Assembly (NCBI GenBank): GCA_023265625.1 | Contig: JAHFST010000004.1 | Span: 1-64,000, forward strand | DNA from: Deltaproteobacteria bacterium | GTDB taxonomy: Bacteria > UBA10199 > JACPAL01 > JAHFST01 | DNA length: 64,000 bases | Direction of reading: 5' to 3' | In this document: one piece after another, positions 51,624 through 60,785 of the stretch | Layout of the letters: each line of letters begins with the position of its first letter | Position numbering within the stretch: the first letter of the stretch is position 1 | Made by a program: the position numbers and the translations under genes | The notes under the pieces: generated by a model | The model's input: only the letters and a program-made list of their open reading frames with translations | Databases searched by the model: none | What the model was told of the DNA's origin: nothing

Positions 51624-53068
51624 ACCTGTGACAGGCGTTGCTCCAGCGCCCTTCTTGTCCCGCGCATCATCTGATGCCAAGGCTGGACTACACCATACCT
51701 TGAACTGGCGGCCAGGGCTGGTTCGTAGGATTCCAAAAATTCCAAGAATCTCCCTTGCAGCAAAGGCGGGGCGGCGCATAAATCAAAGTGCCTCATCATC
51801 TTTTTTAGTCGCTCATGGGAATTTTTTCTGGCCAATTCAATGAAACGCATTCGGATGTTGACTAACCATTTTAGCCGGGTCTCTTCCGGGGCATCATCGG
51901 AAAATCTCCGATGCCCAAAGTAGGTAGCCAACGGCAGCCCCCAATAAAGCAGTGTTTTGGCCGGGTCCATTTGCTGGACCCGCTCAAGATCCACCAACCC
52001 ATCATGCAAAGCCAAAACCGCGGCCGTTTGAAGCAGGTGCGACGGCACGGTGCGCAGCGCCCAAAAAGCGGCCGATGCCATCTGCCAAATGTCTTCATGA
52101 AGCAGGCTGCGGTCAAAGACATGGTACCCATCATGTTCCCCGACCCAGAGCGGATGCATCCAAGGAGGGGGGCAGTATTCACTCCAGCGGGTCGGCCGCC
52201 AAGTGAGGGCATAGGGGGATTCGCCACGATCATTCATCCGTTTGATGGCAACGGCGGGGATCAGTCCCGGGACAAAGACCCATCGGGAGAAACGGCCGGA
52301 GGAGATCTCCTGTGCCAAGGCCTGTTGAAAACGGGGTGCGACAAACAAAAAAGATAGGGTCCCCTTGTTACGCCCCAAGAATCGGAGGGCGTAGGAGGTA
52401 GCCTTGCCCCGACGTTCTAAACCGACAAAAAACAGACTCACCATGGCGAAAAGATCCCGATCGCGATGGTAAATCTCGTTAAAGTCATCGAACGGCAGGG
52501 TCACCTGGTGGACGTAAGTGCAGAGAGAAGACATCGCTTGCCCGTTGAGACGGGCGCGCACCGCCTCCAGTAGGCGCCGTCCTTCAGGCTCACGTTCCGG
52601 ATGAATGAGTACCTCCAGGGGCAGTGTGCCAACATTAGAAGTCCCGGCCCGCTTGGCCCAATCATACACCTGGGCAACAAACCAACCATCGCCTACTACC
52701 CCTTCCGGATCGGAGCACCCAGCGGCCTCCTCAAAGATCATTTCCAAAAAATCCCTCCAACGAGGCTCGAAGGGCACCTCCCTCATCTGGCGACGATGAT
52801 CATCCAAAAAATCAGTCGTGCTTTGCGGCAGGCGAGGGATCTCGTCCGCAAGTCTTGCAACCGCAGCAGGGTCGACAGGTCCGTGGCCGGCGATAATTTT
52901 TTCTAAAAGCTGCCGGTCGGAAAGTCCCAGTGAGACCAATTCATCGACAAACGCGCCCTCCCGCCCCGGCAAACAAGGGATATCAAGGTGTGTCGAGGCA
53001 AGCCTCGTGAGAGTCTCAACCTGCGGTCCCAGATCGGTCCTCGGGGGTGGCAAAAGGGTTCGCATCAT
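51593..53068 (-). CDS. Unknown protein, sigma-28-like regulon member
   Basis: 491 residues, soluble, no signal peptide or membrane span. Rich in Trp and Arg (for example LTWRPTRWSEYCPPPWMHPLW). Most of the chain is predicted helical. The last about ten residues (GQGRRPPCE) are read out of frame from the ABC fragment, so the natural C-terminus was probably replaced. A sigma-28-like box lies about 60 bases upstream. No family recognised. Confidence 0.6.
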   Translation of the reverse strand: MMRTLLPPPRTDLGPQVETLTRLASTHLDIPCLPGREGAFVDELVSLGLSDRQLLEKIIAGHGPVDPAAVARLADEIPRLPQSTTDFLDDHRRQMREVPFEPRWRDFLEMIFEEAAGCSDPEGVVGDGWFVAQVYDWAKRAGTSNVGTLPLEVLIHPEREPEGRRLLEAVRARLNGQAMSSLCTYVHQVTLPFDDFNEIYHRDRDLFAMVSLFFVGLERRGKATSYALRFLGRNKGTLSFLFVAPRFQQALAQEISSGRFSRWVFVPGLIPAVAIKRMNDRGESPYALTWRPTRWSEYCPPPWMHPLWVGEHDGYHVFDRSLLHEDIWQMASAAFWALRTVPSHLLQTAAVLALHDGLVDLERVQQMDPAKTLLYWGLPLATYFGHRRFSDDAPEETRLKWLVNIRMRFIELARKNSHERLKKMMRHFDLCAAPPLLQGRFLEFLESYEPALAASSRYGVVQPWHQMMRGTRRALEQRLSQVGQGRRPPCE

Positions 53069-53130
53069 GATTAAAAATCCTGCCTCCCGACCGACAAAGC
53101 CAGGAAGGCGGTCCGGGTTAGTATTGATAT

Positions 53131-53158
53131 GTCTTCGGCGGCAATGTTTGAAAGTTGC
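53131..53158 (-). promoter_or_regulatory. Sigma-28-like promoter, 491-residue protein gene
   Basis: Minus strand: GCAA (53158-53155), 15-base spacer, GCCGAAGAC (53139-53131). The first half of the -10 is intact, the second half differs. Confidence 0.5.
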
Positions 53159-53176
53159 GGAATTTATAATTGGGAA

Positions 53177-53584
53177 TTAAGAATCCTCATCACGTTCCCA
53201 CCGCCAAAACTCCTGGGGAGAAACGATCCTCACTCCTTTGAACTTTTTCAGCACCAGGAGATCCTTATCCCCCGTCACCAGGGCGTCACCTTGGCCGGCC
53301 ACGGCTGTCCCCAATACGGGAAGATCCTTGGGATCGCGACAGGCGGAGACCTCGACCGAGGCTGGGGCCACCACGGTCATCTGACTTCGCATTAAGTCAA
53401 CGGCAAGCAGCGCATCGCGCGATGTCTGGCAAAATTTCTTGACAAGATTTTTTTGCAACTCTTGCAAAATGTACTCGGAGGTCACCAAATCGTGAAAGCG
53501 GGCGCAATGTTCGAGCAGGTCGGCGCAAGCCCCCTGGGCGATCAAGGCCGCAATGAGCACATTCGTGTCGAGGGTGATCTTCAC
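53177..53584 (-). CDS. PIN-domain ribonuclease toxin (COG1569-like)
   Basis: 135 residues. MKITLDTNVLIAALIAQGAC (first Asp), ILQELQKNLVKKF (Glu), CRDPKDLPVLGTAVAGQGDALVTGDKDLLVLK (Asps), the pattern of the COG1569 PIN family. Start overlaps the antitoxin stop by four bases. Confidence 0.88.
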   Translation of the reverse strand: MKITLDTNVLIAALIAQGACADLLEHCARFHDLVTSEYILQELQKNLVKKFCQTSRDALLAVDLMRSQMTVVAPASVEVSACRDPKDLPVLGTAVAGQGDALVTGDKDLLVLKKFKGVRIVSPQEFWRWERDEDS

Positions 53585-53799
53585 GAGATCTTATCGAAAA
53601 CTTCCTGATCGGTAGGAACCCCGCGGTCGGCCAGACGAAGCATCATCCGCCGCCGCAACGAGCGAAACCTCCGGACAAACAGAAAATCCTTGAGTGACTC
53701 CCGAATGGCGTCGCTCCGAGAAATACCCTCCTCCCGAAGCACCCGATCCAGCTCCCTTTTAACCTCGGATGGCAAACTGATGGTGATGGTTTGTCGCAT
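53581..53799 (-). CDS. Ribbon-helix-helix antitoxin of the PIN toxin
   Basis: From ATG 53799, 72 residues. MRQTITISLPSEVKRELDRV, then LREEGISRSDAIRESLKDFL, is a clear CopG/RHH DNA-binding start; the tail is basic. Longer frame to 53868 lacks support. Overlaps the toxin gene by four bases. Confidence 0.88.
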   Translation of the reverse strand: MRQTITISLPSEVKRELDRVLREEGISRSDAIRESLKDFLFVRRFRSLRRRMMLRLADRGVPTDQEVFDKIS

Positions 53800-53886
53800 A
53801 GCTGTAATTAAAATTATTACAGAATGGGAGGGGGATATCAACCAAAAAATCTTGCACCCACCCCACAAAACCGCTAGAGCAGGCCG

Positions 53887-54597
53887 ATGATTTTACTTCC
53901 TGCCATCGATCTCTTCAACGGTGAGTGCGTCCGGCTCGCCCAAGGCAAGTTTGACCAGGTCACCGTCTACTACAAAAACCCAATCGATGCTGCCGAGAAG
54001 TGGACGGCGGCGGGGGCGGAGTGGTTGCACATCGTGGACCTGAACGGTGCACTCGAGGGAAAACCGATCAATCAGGAGATCATCAAGCAGATCATTGTTC
54101 GCACCGGGTTAAAAGTAGAAATCGGGGGCGGCATCCGCGATGAGTCCACGGCTCGGGATTATTTAGAGCTCGGCGCCACGCGTGTGATCTTGGGGAGTAT
54201 CGTCTTGGAGAATCGCCGTCTCACCGAGGCCCTCTGCCAACTCTATCCCGGACAGATTGGGATTGGGCTAGATGCCAAGGACGGCAAAGTGGCCACCCGC
54301 GGTTGGATCACCAACTCCAACCAGGACGCCATCACGGTGGCCCGAGAGCTCGAACTCTACCAACCCGCCTGCCTGATTTACACCGACATCGCCCGCGACG
54401 GCATGCTCACCGGCCCCAACCTCCCAGCCCTGGAACGAATGGTCAAAATGACCCGAATCCCGGTGATCGCCTCGGGTGGGATTTCTTCGGTGGCAGACCT
54501 CCAGGCCCTGAAACCAAGCGGCGTGGTCGGGGCCATTTTGGGGAAAGCTCTGTATGAAGGAAGGATCGATCTCGCACAAGCACTGATAACTAATTGA
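53887..54597 (+). CDS. hisA: Phosphoribosylformimino-AICAR ribotide isomerase
   Basis: HisA catalyses the Amadori isomerisation (ProFAR to PRFAR) in histidine synthesis. 236 residues, TIM barrel with LLPAIDLFNGECVRLAQGKF (catalytic Asp8), EIGGGIRD, GLDAKDGKVATRGW, LIYTDIARDGMLTGPN (second Asp) and PVIASGGISSVADL. Stands alone, without other his genes nearby. Confidence 0.96.
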   Translation: MILLPAIDLFNGECVRLAQGKFDQVTVYYKNPIDAAEKWTAAGAEWLHIVDLNGALEGKPINQEIIKQIIVRTGLKVEIGGGIRDESTARDYLELGATRVILGSIVLENRRLTEALCQLYPGQIGIGLDAKDGKVATRGWITNSNQDAITVARELELYQPACLIYTDIARDGMLTGPNLPALERMVKMTRIPVIASGGISSVADLQALKPSGVVGAILGKALYEGRIDLAQALITN

Positions 54598-54638
54598 AAT
54601 AGTTTAATTTTTTACCCAAAAAAAACGAGAACTTTTTA

Positions 54639-54666
54639 GCAACTAATTGCCCCTGCTGCCGATAAT
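54639..54666 (+). promoter_or_regulatory. Sigma-28-like promoter, 518-residue protein gene
   Basis: GCAA (54639-54642), 15-base spacer, GCCGATAAT (54658-54666), 27 bases before the ATG, with AAGGAGG as ribosome site. Confidence 0.7.
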
Positions 54667-54693
54667 ACGTGTGAGAAGTCAAGGAGGCATTTT

Positions 54694-56250
54694 ATGGGAG
54701 TACCGCCAATCACAAAAATTTCGGATGAAAAGAATATTCTAACATTCGACTTTGAGGAAGAAGATGTCATCGAAGTTAAGTTGCCCAAGCCAAAACTCTC
54801 CCCCAAAGAACAGGCTGATCGTCTCCTAGAAATAGCGGCCTTTAAGCCTGCCAAGAAAGCTTTTTTAGATGCAGAAGACGCATTTTCAGGAGACGCTCCA
54901 CTAGTAGATCCGGAACAGGACTCCCCGTTCACCAAAGGTCCCGCCATCGGATCAACGCCTGCGGCGCGGCTCGCGGAGCTTACCCCTGAAGAGCGAGGGC
55001 CTTCCACCCTACCCACAGGATCCGTACCACCCACCAAACCGCTCCCGGAAACACTCCTGAGCGATCTGGAAAAACGGGCCATCACAAATTATTGCCAGAC
55101 CGTCTCGATCCGAGGATCGAAGGGAGAACAGCGTTTTGCCTACCGCTTGAAACCTAATCTCTCTGGGAAAAAGCAGGCGGAGGTAAAAGTCGCCCTCGCA
55201 CGCCAGGGTTTTGTTGCCGTTTCCATCGACGATCGGAAGAAACAACCGGTCGGAGTGGTCTATGTCCAACATCATGTGGCCGATGCTCTAGAGATTGGCA
55301 AGAAGGGCTTCATCCTGGATGGCCGAGGTAGGCCACAACCGGTTCGATACACGGTTGCCCTTGGCGGTCGTAAGGTTCCTTTCCGGAAAGACCTAGAAGC
55401 ACGCATCGCACGCATCAATGATACGCATCGTGCCGGCGAAGGAATCACACCAGAAACAGCGGACATGATGCGTGTCCTTGAGCGAGGGGTCAATAATCTG
55501 AAATTCGGCTTTCCGACCCAACATCTCGCTCAACGCCCAGTGGAACCGGAGACGACACGAGCGGCCCATGCAGAAGTCGATTGGACAGATGCGACCGCCC
55601 GGCAGAAAGCGATGGAAATTGCCGACGCAAAAAGTGATGTGGCGAACACCTTTATTGGCGCCACTCAAGTGGATTATCGCACGACCAAAGACCCGACCGC
55701 GCTCAAAATTTACCGGGCACTCGGGTACCGCGAGGTGGCGATCTCCTGTATCCAAAACTTCCAACCGGTCATCGTGAAGGCCTTTGTCGCCCCGGAACAT
55801 CTCTCACTGGCCCAAGCGAGTGTTCGCGAGTTTTTGAAGAAAGAGATGGTGGCCGGAAAATCAGCGGAAGGAATCCCCTATTACCGTCTCCCGAAAGAAG
55901 TGACTCCGGAATTGGCCCAGGCGGTGAAACTCCTTGGGATGAAAGAAATATTGTACAATGTCAGTAAAAATCAAGCGGCCTATGTCTATGCCCTTCCGTC
56001 CGATTACCCCAAGATCAAGCAGGAAAAAATCCCGGGGACTCGGCAGATCACTTTCCAAGATGCGGATGGAAACGACGTCGGGGCCTACCAGATCACGCAC
56101 GTTGATGGAGAGATTACCCTCACTCTCGACCAAGGTTTTGGAGAATCAAACCGGCTGCTCGCGGGAAACACCGTCTATTACACCAAAGGCAATCTGCAGG
56201 TCTTAGCGAACGCCATCAAAGGGCAAGATAAAATCATCTACGGCAAATAA
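54694..56250 (+). CDS. Unknown 518-residue protein, sigma-28-like regulon member
   Basis: Soluble, no signal peptide. An acidic, Pro-rich N-terminal part (1-125; FDFEEEDVIEVKLPKPKLSP, then many Pro and Thr) looks disordered. Then a folded region with a KPNLSGKKQAEVKVALARQG segment and a second alpha/beta part (about 300-518; TFIGATQVDYRTTKDPTALK, ending in a DADGNDVGAYQ strand set). No family recognised. Disordered Ser/Thr/Pro-rich starts are common in type III substrates, but that is weak evidence. Confidence 0.6.
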   Translation: MGVPPITKISDEKNILTFDFEEEDVIEVKLPKPKLSPKEQADRLLEIAAFKPAKKAFLDAEDAFSGDAPLVDPEQDSPFTKGPAIGSTPAARLAELTPEERGPSTLPTGSVPPTKPLPETLLSDLEKRAITNYCQTVSIRGSKGEQRFAYRLKPNLSGKKQAEVKVALARQGFVAVSIDDRKKQPVGVVYVQHHVADALEIGKKGFILDGRGRPQPVRYTVALGGRKVPFRKDLEARIARINDTHRAGEGITPETADMMRVLERGVNNLKFGFPTQHLAQRPVEPETTRAAHAEVDWTDATARQKAMEIADAKSDVANTFIGATQVDYRTTKDPTALKIYRALGYREVAISCIQNFQPVIVKAFVAPEHLSLAQASVREFLKKEMVAGKSAEGIPYYRLPKEVTPELAQAVKLLGMKEILYNVSKNQAAYVYALPSDYPKIKQEKIPGTRQITFQDADGNDVGAYQITHVDGEITLTLDQGFGESNRLLAGNTVYYTKGNLQVLANAIKGQDKIIYGK

Positions 56251-57347
56251 TCAATTTTTTGCCGAGCCTTTTTCCAAAAAGCCAGGTCTTTCGTGGTTTC
56301 ATGCACCATCTCCCCGCATATTTTCAATCGCTCCCTGGCCTTTGTAAACAGCGGATTGCTCTGCACGGCACGGCTTAAAAAAGAGATCGCGTCTTGGCAT
56401 CTCTTGCCGACCACCGAGTTGAACAGGCTGGCATAGTTGAAGGGATTCATGGAGAGTGAAATCTCGCCGTCTTGCTTCTCTTGCTCCGCCTGATCATCGG
56501 TTGCCGAGCGCCGACTATAATAGATGGAATGAAACTCCAGGTCGGTGATGGTACCAAACACATCGCCTACCCTGGGAGGGCCAAAGTAAAAATGCTCCGG
56601 GCTCTGCTGCCAGGTCTTTTCCGAGAGATCAACTATCTTCTCCAGGACCTTCGTCTCCGGGGCAACCACGCCAACCATGACATGGGCCCTACCCTGCCCT
56701 GAACTGTCTTGAAACAACTCGAGAAGCACGAGTTCCACCCCCGCCATATGTAACGAACGACTGAGGGTTCCTAAATCGACGCAGGTCAGTGACCGTTCCC
56801 GTGCAATCTGTTCCAGACTGCGAGGGGGAGTTTCCGACGCATCAAAACGCATCCCACCCCCTCCCTGCGCTCGCGGCAAAAACAATCGCGTCACAAAACG
56901 CCGCATGAGCTCCGTGCGATACTCGGTGGTTCCGGGAACAACACCCTCCAAATCGCTCCTTATCCCCTGTTCCCAACGGGACATCTCCCCGCGAAGTTCC
57001 AGCCATTTCAGGGGCACATTATCCGAAGCGGGAAACCAAGGAATCTCAACATAGGCCCCCATCCCCTTGGCGAGCCGATCACACGGGAGACTAGCCGGCT
57101 CGGCCACGCACTGCTCGGCCAGACGTAGGGCCTGCTGATAGATCTGCTGACTGCGCCGACATTCGTCCGTACCCAGAGTGCGCGCCAAGGCCTGATACGT
57201 GTCGCCCTTCGGGGCCACAAAGGTCGTCCAAACCGGTCTCTGAAACAACCCCGGATCGAAATGTTCCCGTGCAACCAGATAGTCATAAAGACCATCCGCT
57301 TGCGGATCCGAAGGTCCCTCACAGATTGTTCCGATCTCTGATCCCAT
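56238..57347 (-). CDS. Transglutaminase-like protein with a TPR-like tail (tentative)
   Basis: 369 residues, no signal peptide. RSLTCVDLGTLSRSLHMAGV, followed about 35 residues on by AHVMVGVV, resembles the Cys and His strands of a transglutaminase/SirB1-like core. The C-terminal segment (NPFNYASLFNSVVGKRCQDA, then ISFLSRAVQSNPLFTKARERL) looks like TPR helices, the combination found in SirB1-type proteins. A catalytic Asp is not certain. Convergent with the 518-residue protein gene, overlapping by 13 bases. Confidence 0.45.
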   Translation of the reverse strand: MGSEIGTICEGPSDPQADGLYDYLVAREHFDPGLFQRPVWTTFVAPKGDTYQALARTLGTDECRRSQQIYQQALRLAEQCVAEPASLPCDRLAKGMGAYVEIPWFPASDNVPLKWLELRGEMSRWEQGIRSDLEGVVPGTTEYRTELMRRFVTRLFLPRAQGGGGMRFDASETPPRSLEQIARERSLTCVDLGTLSRSLHMAGVELVLLELFQDSSGQGRAHVMVGVVAPETKVLEKIVDLSEKTWQQSPEHFYFGPPRVGDVFGTITDLEFHSIYYSRRSATDDQAEQEKQDGEISLSMNPFNYASLFNSVVGKRCQDAISFLSRAVQSNPLFTKARERLKICGEMVHETTKDLAFWKKARQKIDYLP

Positions 57348-57374
57348 ATCTAAACAGGCCTAAACCTGTCCCTT

Positions 57375-57403
57375 ACCATCGTCAAGCAGCAAGGCTTTGT
57401 TGC
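57375..57403 (-). promoter_or_regulatory. Sigma-28-like promoter, transglutaminase-like gene
   Basis: Minus strand: GCAA (57403-57400), 16-base spacer, GACGATGGT (57383-57375). A weaker -10 that shares GACGATGG with the PLP-enzyme box. Confidence 0.45.
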
Positions 57404-57450
57404 GGATTTTTTTCACTATTTTTTGACGCGGCGCGCTAATTTGAAGTGGT

Positions 57451-58182
57451 CTAATTAGTGATAACACCACGATTAGGATCGAGGGTGACACGAAGCGAAT
57501 AATGTTTTCCCAAAAAACGTCCCACTTTTCCGATGAATGATTTCAGGCCGTAGAGTTCCGGGCTGCCTTTTTCGTAATGAAGCACCAGTCGACTTTCATC
57601 GGGAGGGGAATCATTATCAATATCATCCGTAAAAACCGCCTTTGAACTCCCCACCACCACTTCTACTTCATCCACAATCGCCCCCTTAGCCACCGGTGCC
57701 AAACCGGCCAAACGAACCGAGACCATTTGCTGATCGTCGGAATACTTCCTATTCGAATGATAGGATTCAAAGCCCTTGCCGGGAGAGTAAATCAGGTCAA
57801 AGCGCAAATCCTTCGCCTCGGCATAGGATAACTTCAGTGAAGGGAGAAATTTCCGTAGATCCTTGTTAAACTGATCGACCTTGCCAAAATTATCCAAATA
57901 ATTCACCCCAGGATTGGCCAGCCCCAACGCCTCATTTTGCTTTGCTGTGACATGCAAATTCTGCCAAAGCCGCAAGATGCCATTTTGCAGCTGGCAATAG
58001 GCCTGATCCAGGGATTGCCGGTTACCACGATTGTCTCGAAAGACAAACCACTGACACTGAGGCACCTCCGGCGACGGCGGGGTTCTGAGCTCGACCACAG
58101 ACTTTTCGCAGGGCCGGTCACTGGTGTCCGGACAACGAAAGGTCACCTCACCACCCACTCCAATTGGATCTCCAGAACCCAT
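57451..58182 (-). CDS. Unknown 243-residue protein, sigma-28-like regulon member
   Basis: Soluble, no signal peptide, with a short Gly-rich start (MGSGDPIGVGGEV) and two close cysteines (RCPDTSDRPC). The central region (FGKVDQFNKDLRKFLPSLKL) is helical and the C-terminal half is beta-rich with VDEVEVVVGSSKAVF. No family recognised. A strong sigma-28-like box and GGGGAGG ribosome site precede it. It diverges from the sigma-54 driven phospholipase-like gene. Confidence 0.6.
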   Translation of the reverse strand: MGSGDPIGVGGEVTFRCPDTSDRPCEKSVVELRTPPSPEVPQCQWFVFRDNRGNRQSLDQAYCQLQNGILRLWQNLHVTAKQNEALGLANPGVNYLDNFGKVDQFNKDLRKFLPSLKLSYAEAKDLRFDLIYSPGKGFESYHSNRKYSDDQQMVSVRLAGLAPVAKGAIVDEVEVVVGSSKAVFTDDIDNDSPPDESRLVLHYEKGSPELYGLKSFIGKVGRFLGKHYSLRVTLDPNRGVITN

Positions 58183-58204
58183 AATTACCTCCCCTTACCA
58201 ACCG

Positions 58205-58233
58205 ATTATCGGCAAGTCCACGGAACAAGTTGC
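58205..58233 (-). promoter_or_regulatory. Sigma-28-like promoter, 243-residue protein gene
   Basis: Minus strand: GCAA (58233-58230), 16-base spacer, GCCGATAAT (58213-58205). Confidence 0.7.
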
Positions 58234-58312
58234 CTCATTTTGACTCACAATGACTAGCAACCCATCTTAATAGAAAAATATCATTACAAATCAATGGGTT
58301 AAGTTTAATAAT

Positions 58313-58329
58313 TTGGCACAATAATTGCT
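58313..58329 (+). promoter_or_regulatory. Sigma-54 promoter of the secreted phospholipase-like gene
   Basis: TTGGCACAATAATTGCT fits TGGCAC-N5-TTGCW with GG and GC ten bases apart, 15 bases before the ATG. Its first nine bases equal those of the sctV promoter. An ACCCAT/ATGGGT inverted repeat (about 58260-58300) lies upstream and may bind an activator. Confidence 0.82.
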
Positions 58330-58344
58330 TGAATAATTGAGATC

Positions 58345-60783
58345 ATGCAAAACCCCCTAATAAGGACCTTCACCATACTGGTCCTGCTCCTAAACCTGAT
58401 TACCGCCCCCCAGGCCCAGGCCTTCCACCAAATGGCGCATCTCTGGGTGGCCCAGGAGGTGCTCAAAGATGTCCTGCCCAACGGTAAAGTGACACTACCC
58501 CCTTTTGGAGAATTTCCGGTGGATCCACAACTCGTGACGGCGCTCAAAACGCATCCGGCCGAATATCGCATGGGCAGTCTTGGTCCCGATTTTTTCCCGG
58601 ATATTCTCTCGGGCCAAATGGTCGTTCATCCAGGTCTCCCAGGCGGCTGGCAATCCGATGACTGGTTAAAATGGCTGGTGCAGGGGGCCGGGACGAAACC
58701 GGAAAATCAGGCCTTTGCCTATGGGTATCTGGTGCATGCCGCTTCCGACGTCTTTGCGCATACCTACATCAATGCCTACAGTGGCGATATTTTTAGTTTG
58801 CAAGACGGTGAAACGGACGTCGAGGCGCGCCATGTCGCGCTGGAAAGTTACATCGATTTGTTCACGCCTCTCCTGACCGACGAAAAAGGCACCCCCCTTC
58901 CCCAAAACGGCCTGACCAAGGTCCCGCCGGAATTTTTGCGCGATCGACTCATTCTCAATGAAACCGTCGCGCAGGAATATGCCAAAAGTAATGCGACAAA
59001 ATATCTCTCCTCCATTTATTATTTTAGTAAGACCTTGGACAAGGCCGTCGCGAAGGCCACCCAGATTGACAACCTCTTCAAACAAAAAAACTTGGAAGAT
59101 TTTTTGAATAAGAAAAAATCGATTGAGGCCAAGATCACTTCTCTCAAAAAAACCGCCGACGCCAAAAGCCTGGAGATGTTGTCCCTCAAAAACCAATTGC
59201 TCCCACTCCAGGCCTCGCTGGAATTTCAAAAGATGCAACTCAAGGCCCTGTTGGCCAGCATCCAATTTGCCGACAAGGCCACCAATGACATCAACCAGGC
59301 CATCGCCAATTTTGAAAAGAAACTAGCAACCGTTTCCAAGATGATCCCGAACCCTGTCGAGACAATATCGTGTGTTTATTATCCCTGCGCAAAACTCCCC
59401 CCCGTGTGCAAAAAGTGCCTCCCAGGCGTGGAAGAAATGGTCAACCCTCTCTGGAACCAGCTCAGCGACCAGATCCAGCAAAAAAAGCAGGAACTCAAAG
59501 CGGCGGCGCAAACCCAAATTAATTTGGCCAAACAAAAAGTGAACATCGAAGGGCTGATCCAGCAACTCATCGGACAGATTAACACCCTCCAGGGATTTTT
59601 ACAGACCGCCCAACAAATCCATGACGGGGCCTTGCAAGAATTATTCAACTGGAAGGCCAAACTGGATGATCTCACGCAACAGGCCGCCAATCCCCCCCTC
59701 TCCCCCGTGGCCGCCATCAAAGATCAGCTGGTCTCCTGGCAAAAAGACGTGCGGGACGCCATGACCCAATACATTGTCACCAGTCAAAAAATCTCCGATA
59801 GTTTCCTGAACGGAGGGGATCACTTCGCCCCGCTGCAGGACTGGATGGCTTGCTGGGGGCCGGCGTTTACGCCCATTCCCCAACCCTTGGTCAAGGGCCA
59901 CTGCGCGATAGCTCATACCTTGTCGTATCTGGATGAAAAATTGGGACCCATCAGGGGGATCGTGGATCCCGTCGGGGAGCTCAACCATATTCTCAAAGAA
60001 GAACTCAATAAAGCCTTGAAAGAGGTCGGTCTCGACATCGCAAAAGATCTGGTAGCCAGCGAAGATCAGAAAAAATTGATCGATCTGTGGGATGAAAACC
60101 AAAAAATAAACGCAAACATCCTCAATCAAACTTTCTCAACCGACACGTCTGGAGGTAAGAGACTACTCATCGTCCCGGACATGAACGCACGAGTTGACTC
60201 TGATATGCATCTAACCCCGCAGGGTTCTTTCGACCCCAATGCCTTTGCCGCGATCGCCAACTCCGTGACCCTGGCCAAACTCTCCCTACTGGATGTCAAC
60301 GCGCTTCAAATCTTGGCGCAAAAAGCCGGTCTTCCCGTCAAAACTGTCTACGGCATTCCCTTATTTCCATCATCAGGATTCAACATGCTCTTTGATTGGA
60401 TCAAAAGCATGGATGGAAATAACCAATGGCTGGAAGTAGCCCCGCCGCATCCCCATACAGACTTTCAGTCCAGCGATTACACCAAGCTCCTGACGGCTAA
60501 AAAAGAGAGTTACGGTTATGGTTTTTTTGAGAATCCTCAACACGGCGGCATGAGGTTTTGGCAAGACCCTGATGCCCGAGGCAAGATCTTCCATGTCCTG
60601 TTTAAAGGACCGATTGTTCCCTCTCTGGAACAGAGCAAAAAAATGGGCTTTTCGAATCTGATCGGCGACTACCCCTATAAAACCTGCGTCAGTCAGCCCT
60701 TTGCGGAGACCATGAACGGCGTCACTCATCAACTCTTGATGACCAAGGCGGGATTGTTTGGGGATGATAGTTGTGCATTTTGA
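58345..60783 (+). CDS. Secreted zinc-dependent phospholipase C-like protein with coiled coil
   Basis: 812 residues with a Sec signal peptide (hydrophobic residues about 8-22, cleavage after AQA). FHQMAHLWVAQEVL and YGYLVHAASDVFAHTYINAYSG (about 126-147) are the landmarks of the zinc-dependent phospholipase C fold, with His-x3-Asp-x3-His. The same spacing occurs in the last sctV-operon protein. Residues about 220-460 form a long coiled coil broken by a four-cysteine loop (CVYYPC, CKKC). The rest (about 500-812) is unassigned. Expected in the periplasm or outside. Sigma-54 promoter upstream. Confidence 0.65.
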   Translation: MQNPLIRTFTILVLLLNLITAPQAQAFHQMAHLWVAQEVLKDVLPNGKVTLPPFGEFPVDPQLVTALKTHPAEYRMGSLGPDFFPDILSGQMVVHPGLPGGWQSDDWLKWLVQGAGTKPENQAFAYGYLVHAASDVFAHTYINAYSGDIFSLQDGETDVEARHVALESYIDLFTPLLTDEKGTPLPQNGLTKVPPEFLRDRLILNETVAQEYAKSNATKYLSSIYYFSKTLDKAVAKATQIDNLFKQKNLEDFLNKKKSIEAKITSLKKTADAKSLEMLSLKNQLLPLQASLEFQKMQLKALLASIQFADKATNDINQAIANFEKKLATVSKMIPNPVETISCVYYPCAKLPPVCKKCLPGVEEMVNPLWNQLSDQIQQKKQELKAAAQTQINLAKQKVNIEGLIQQLIGQINTLQGFLQTAQQIHDGALQELFNWKAKLDDLTQQAANPPLSPVAAIKDQLVSWQKDVRDAMTQYIVTSQKISDSFLNGGDHFAPLQDWMACWGPAFTPIPQPLVKGHCAIAHTLSYLDEKLGPIRGIVDPVGELNHILKEELNKALKEVGLDIAKDLVASEDQKKLIDLWDENQKINANILNQTFSTDTSGGKRLLIVPDMNARVDSDMHLTPQGSFDPNAFAAIANSVTLAKLSLLDVNALQILAQKAGLPVKTVYGIPLFPSSGFNMLFDWIKSMDGNNQWLEVAPPHPHTDFQSSDYTKLLTAKKESYGYGFFENPQHGGMRFWQDPDARGKIFHVLFKGPIVPSLEQSKKMGFSNLIGDYPYKTCVSQPFAETMNGVTHQLLMTKAGLFGDDSCAF

Positions 60784-60785
60784 AC

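Noticed and set aside
40923-58182. N-terminal Met-Gly in several regulon proteins as host N-myristoylation signals
   Set aside because: MGTVTG, MGSEIG, MGSGDP and MGVPPI lack the Ser/Thr usually needed at position 6, so the match is not convincing.
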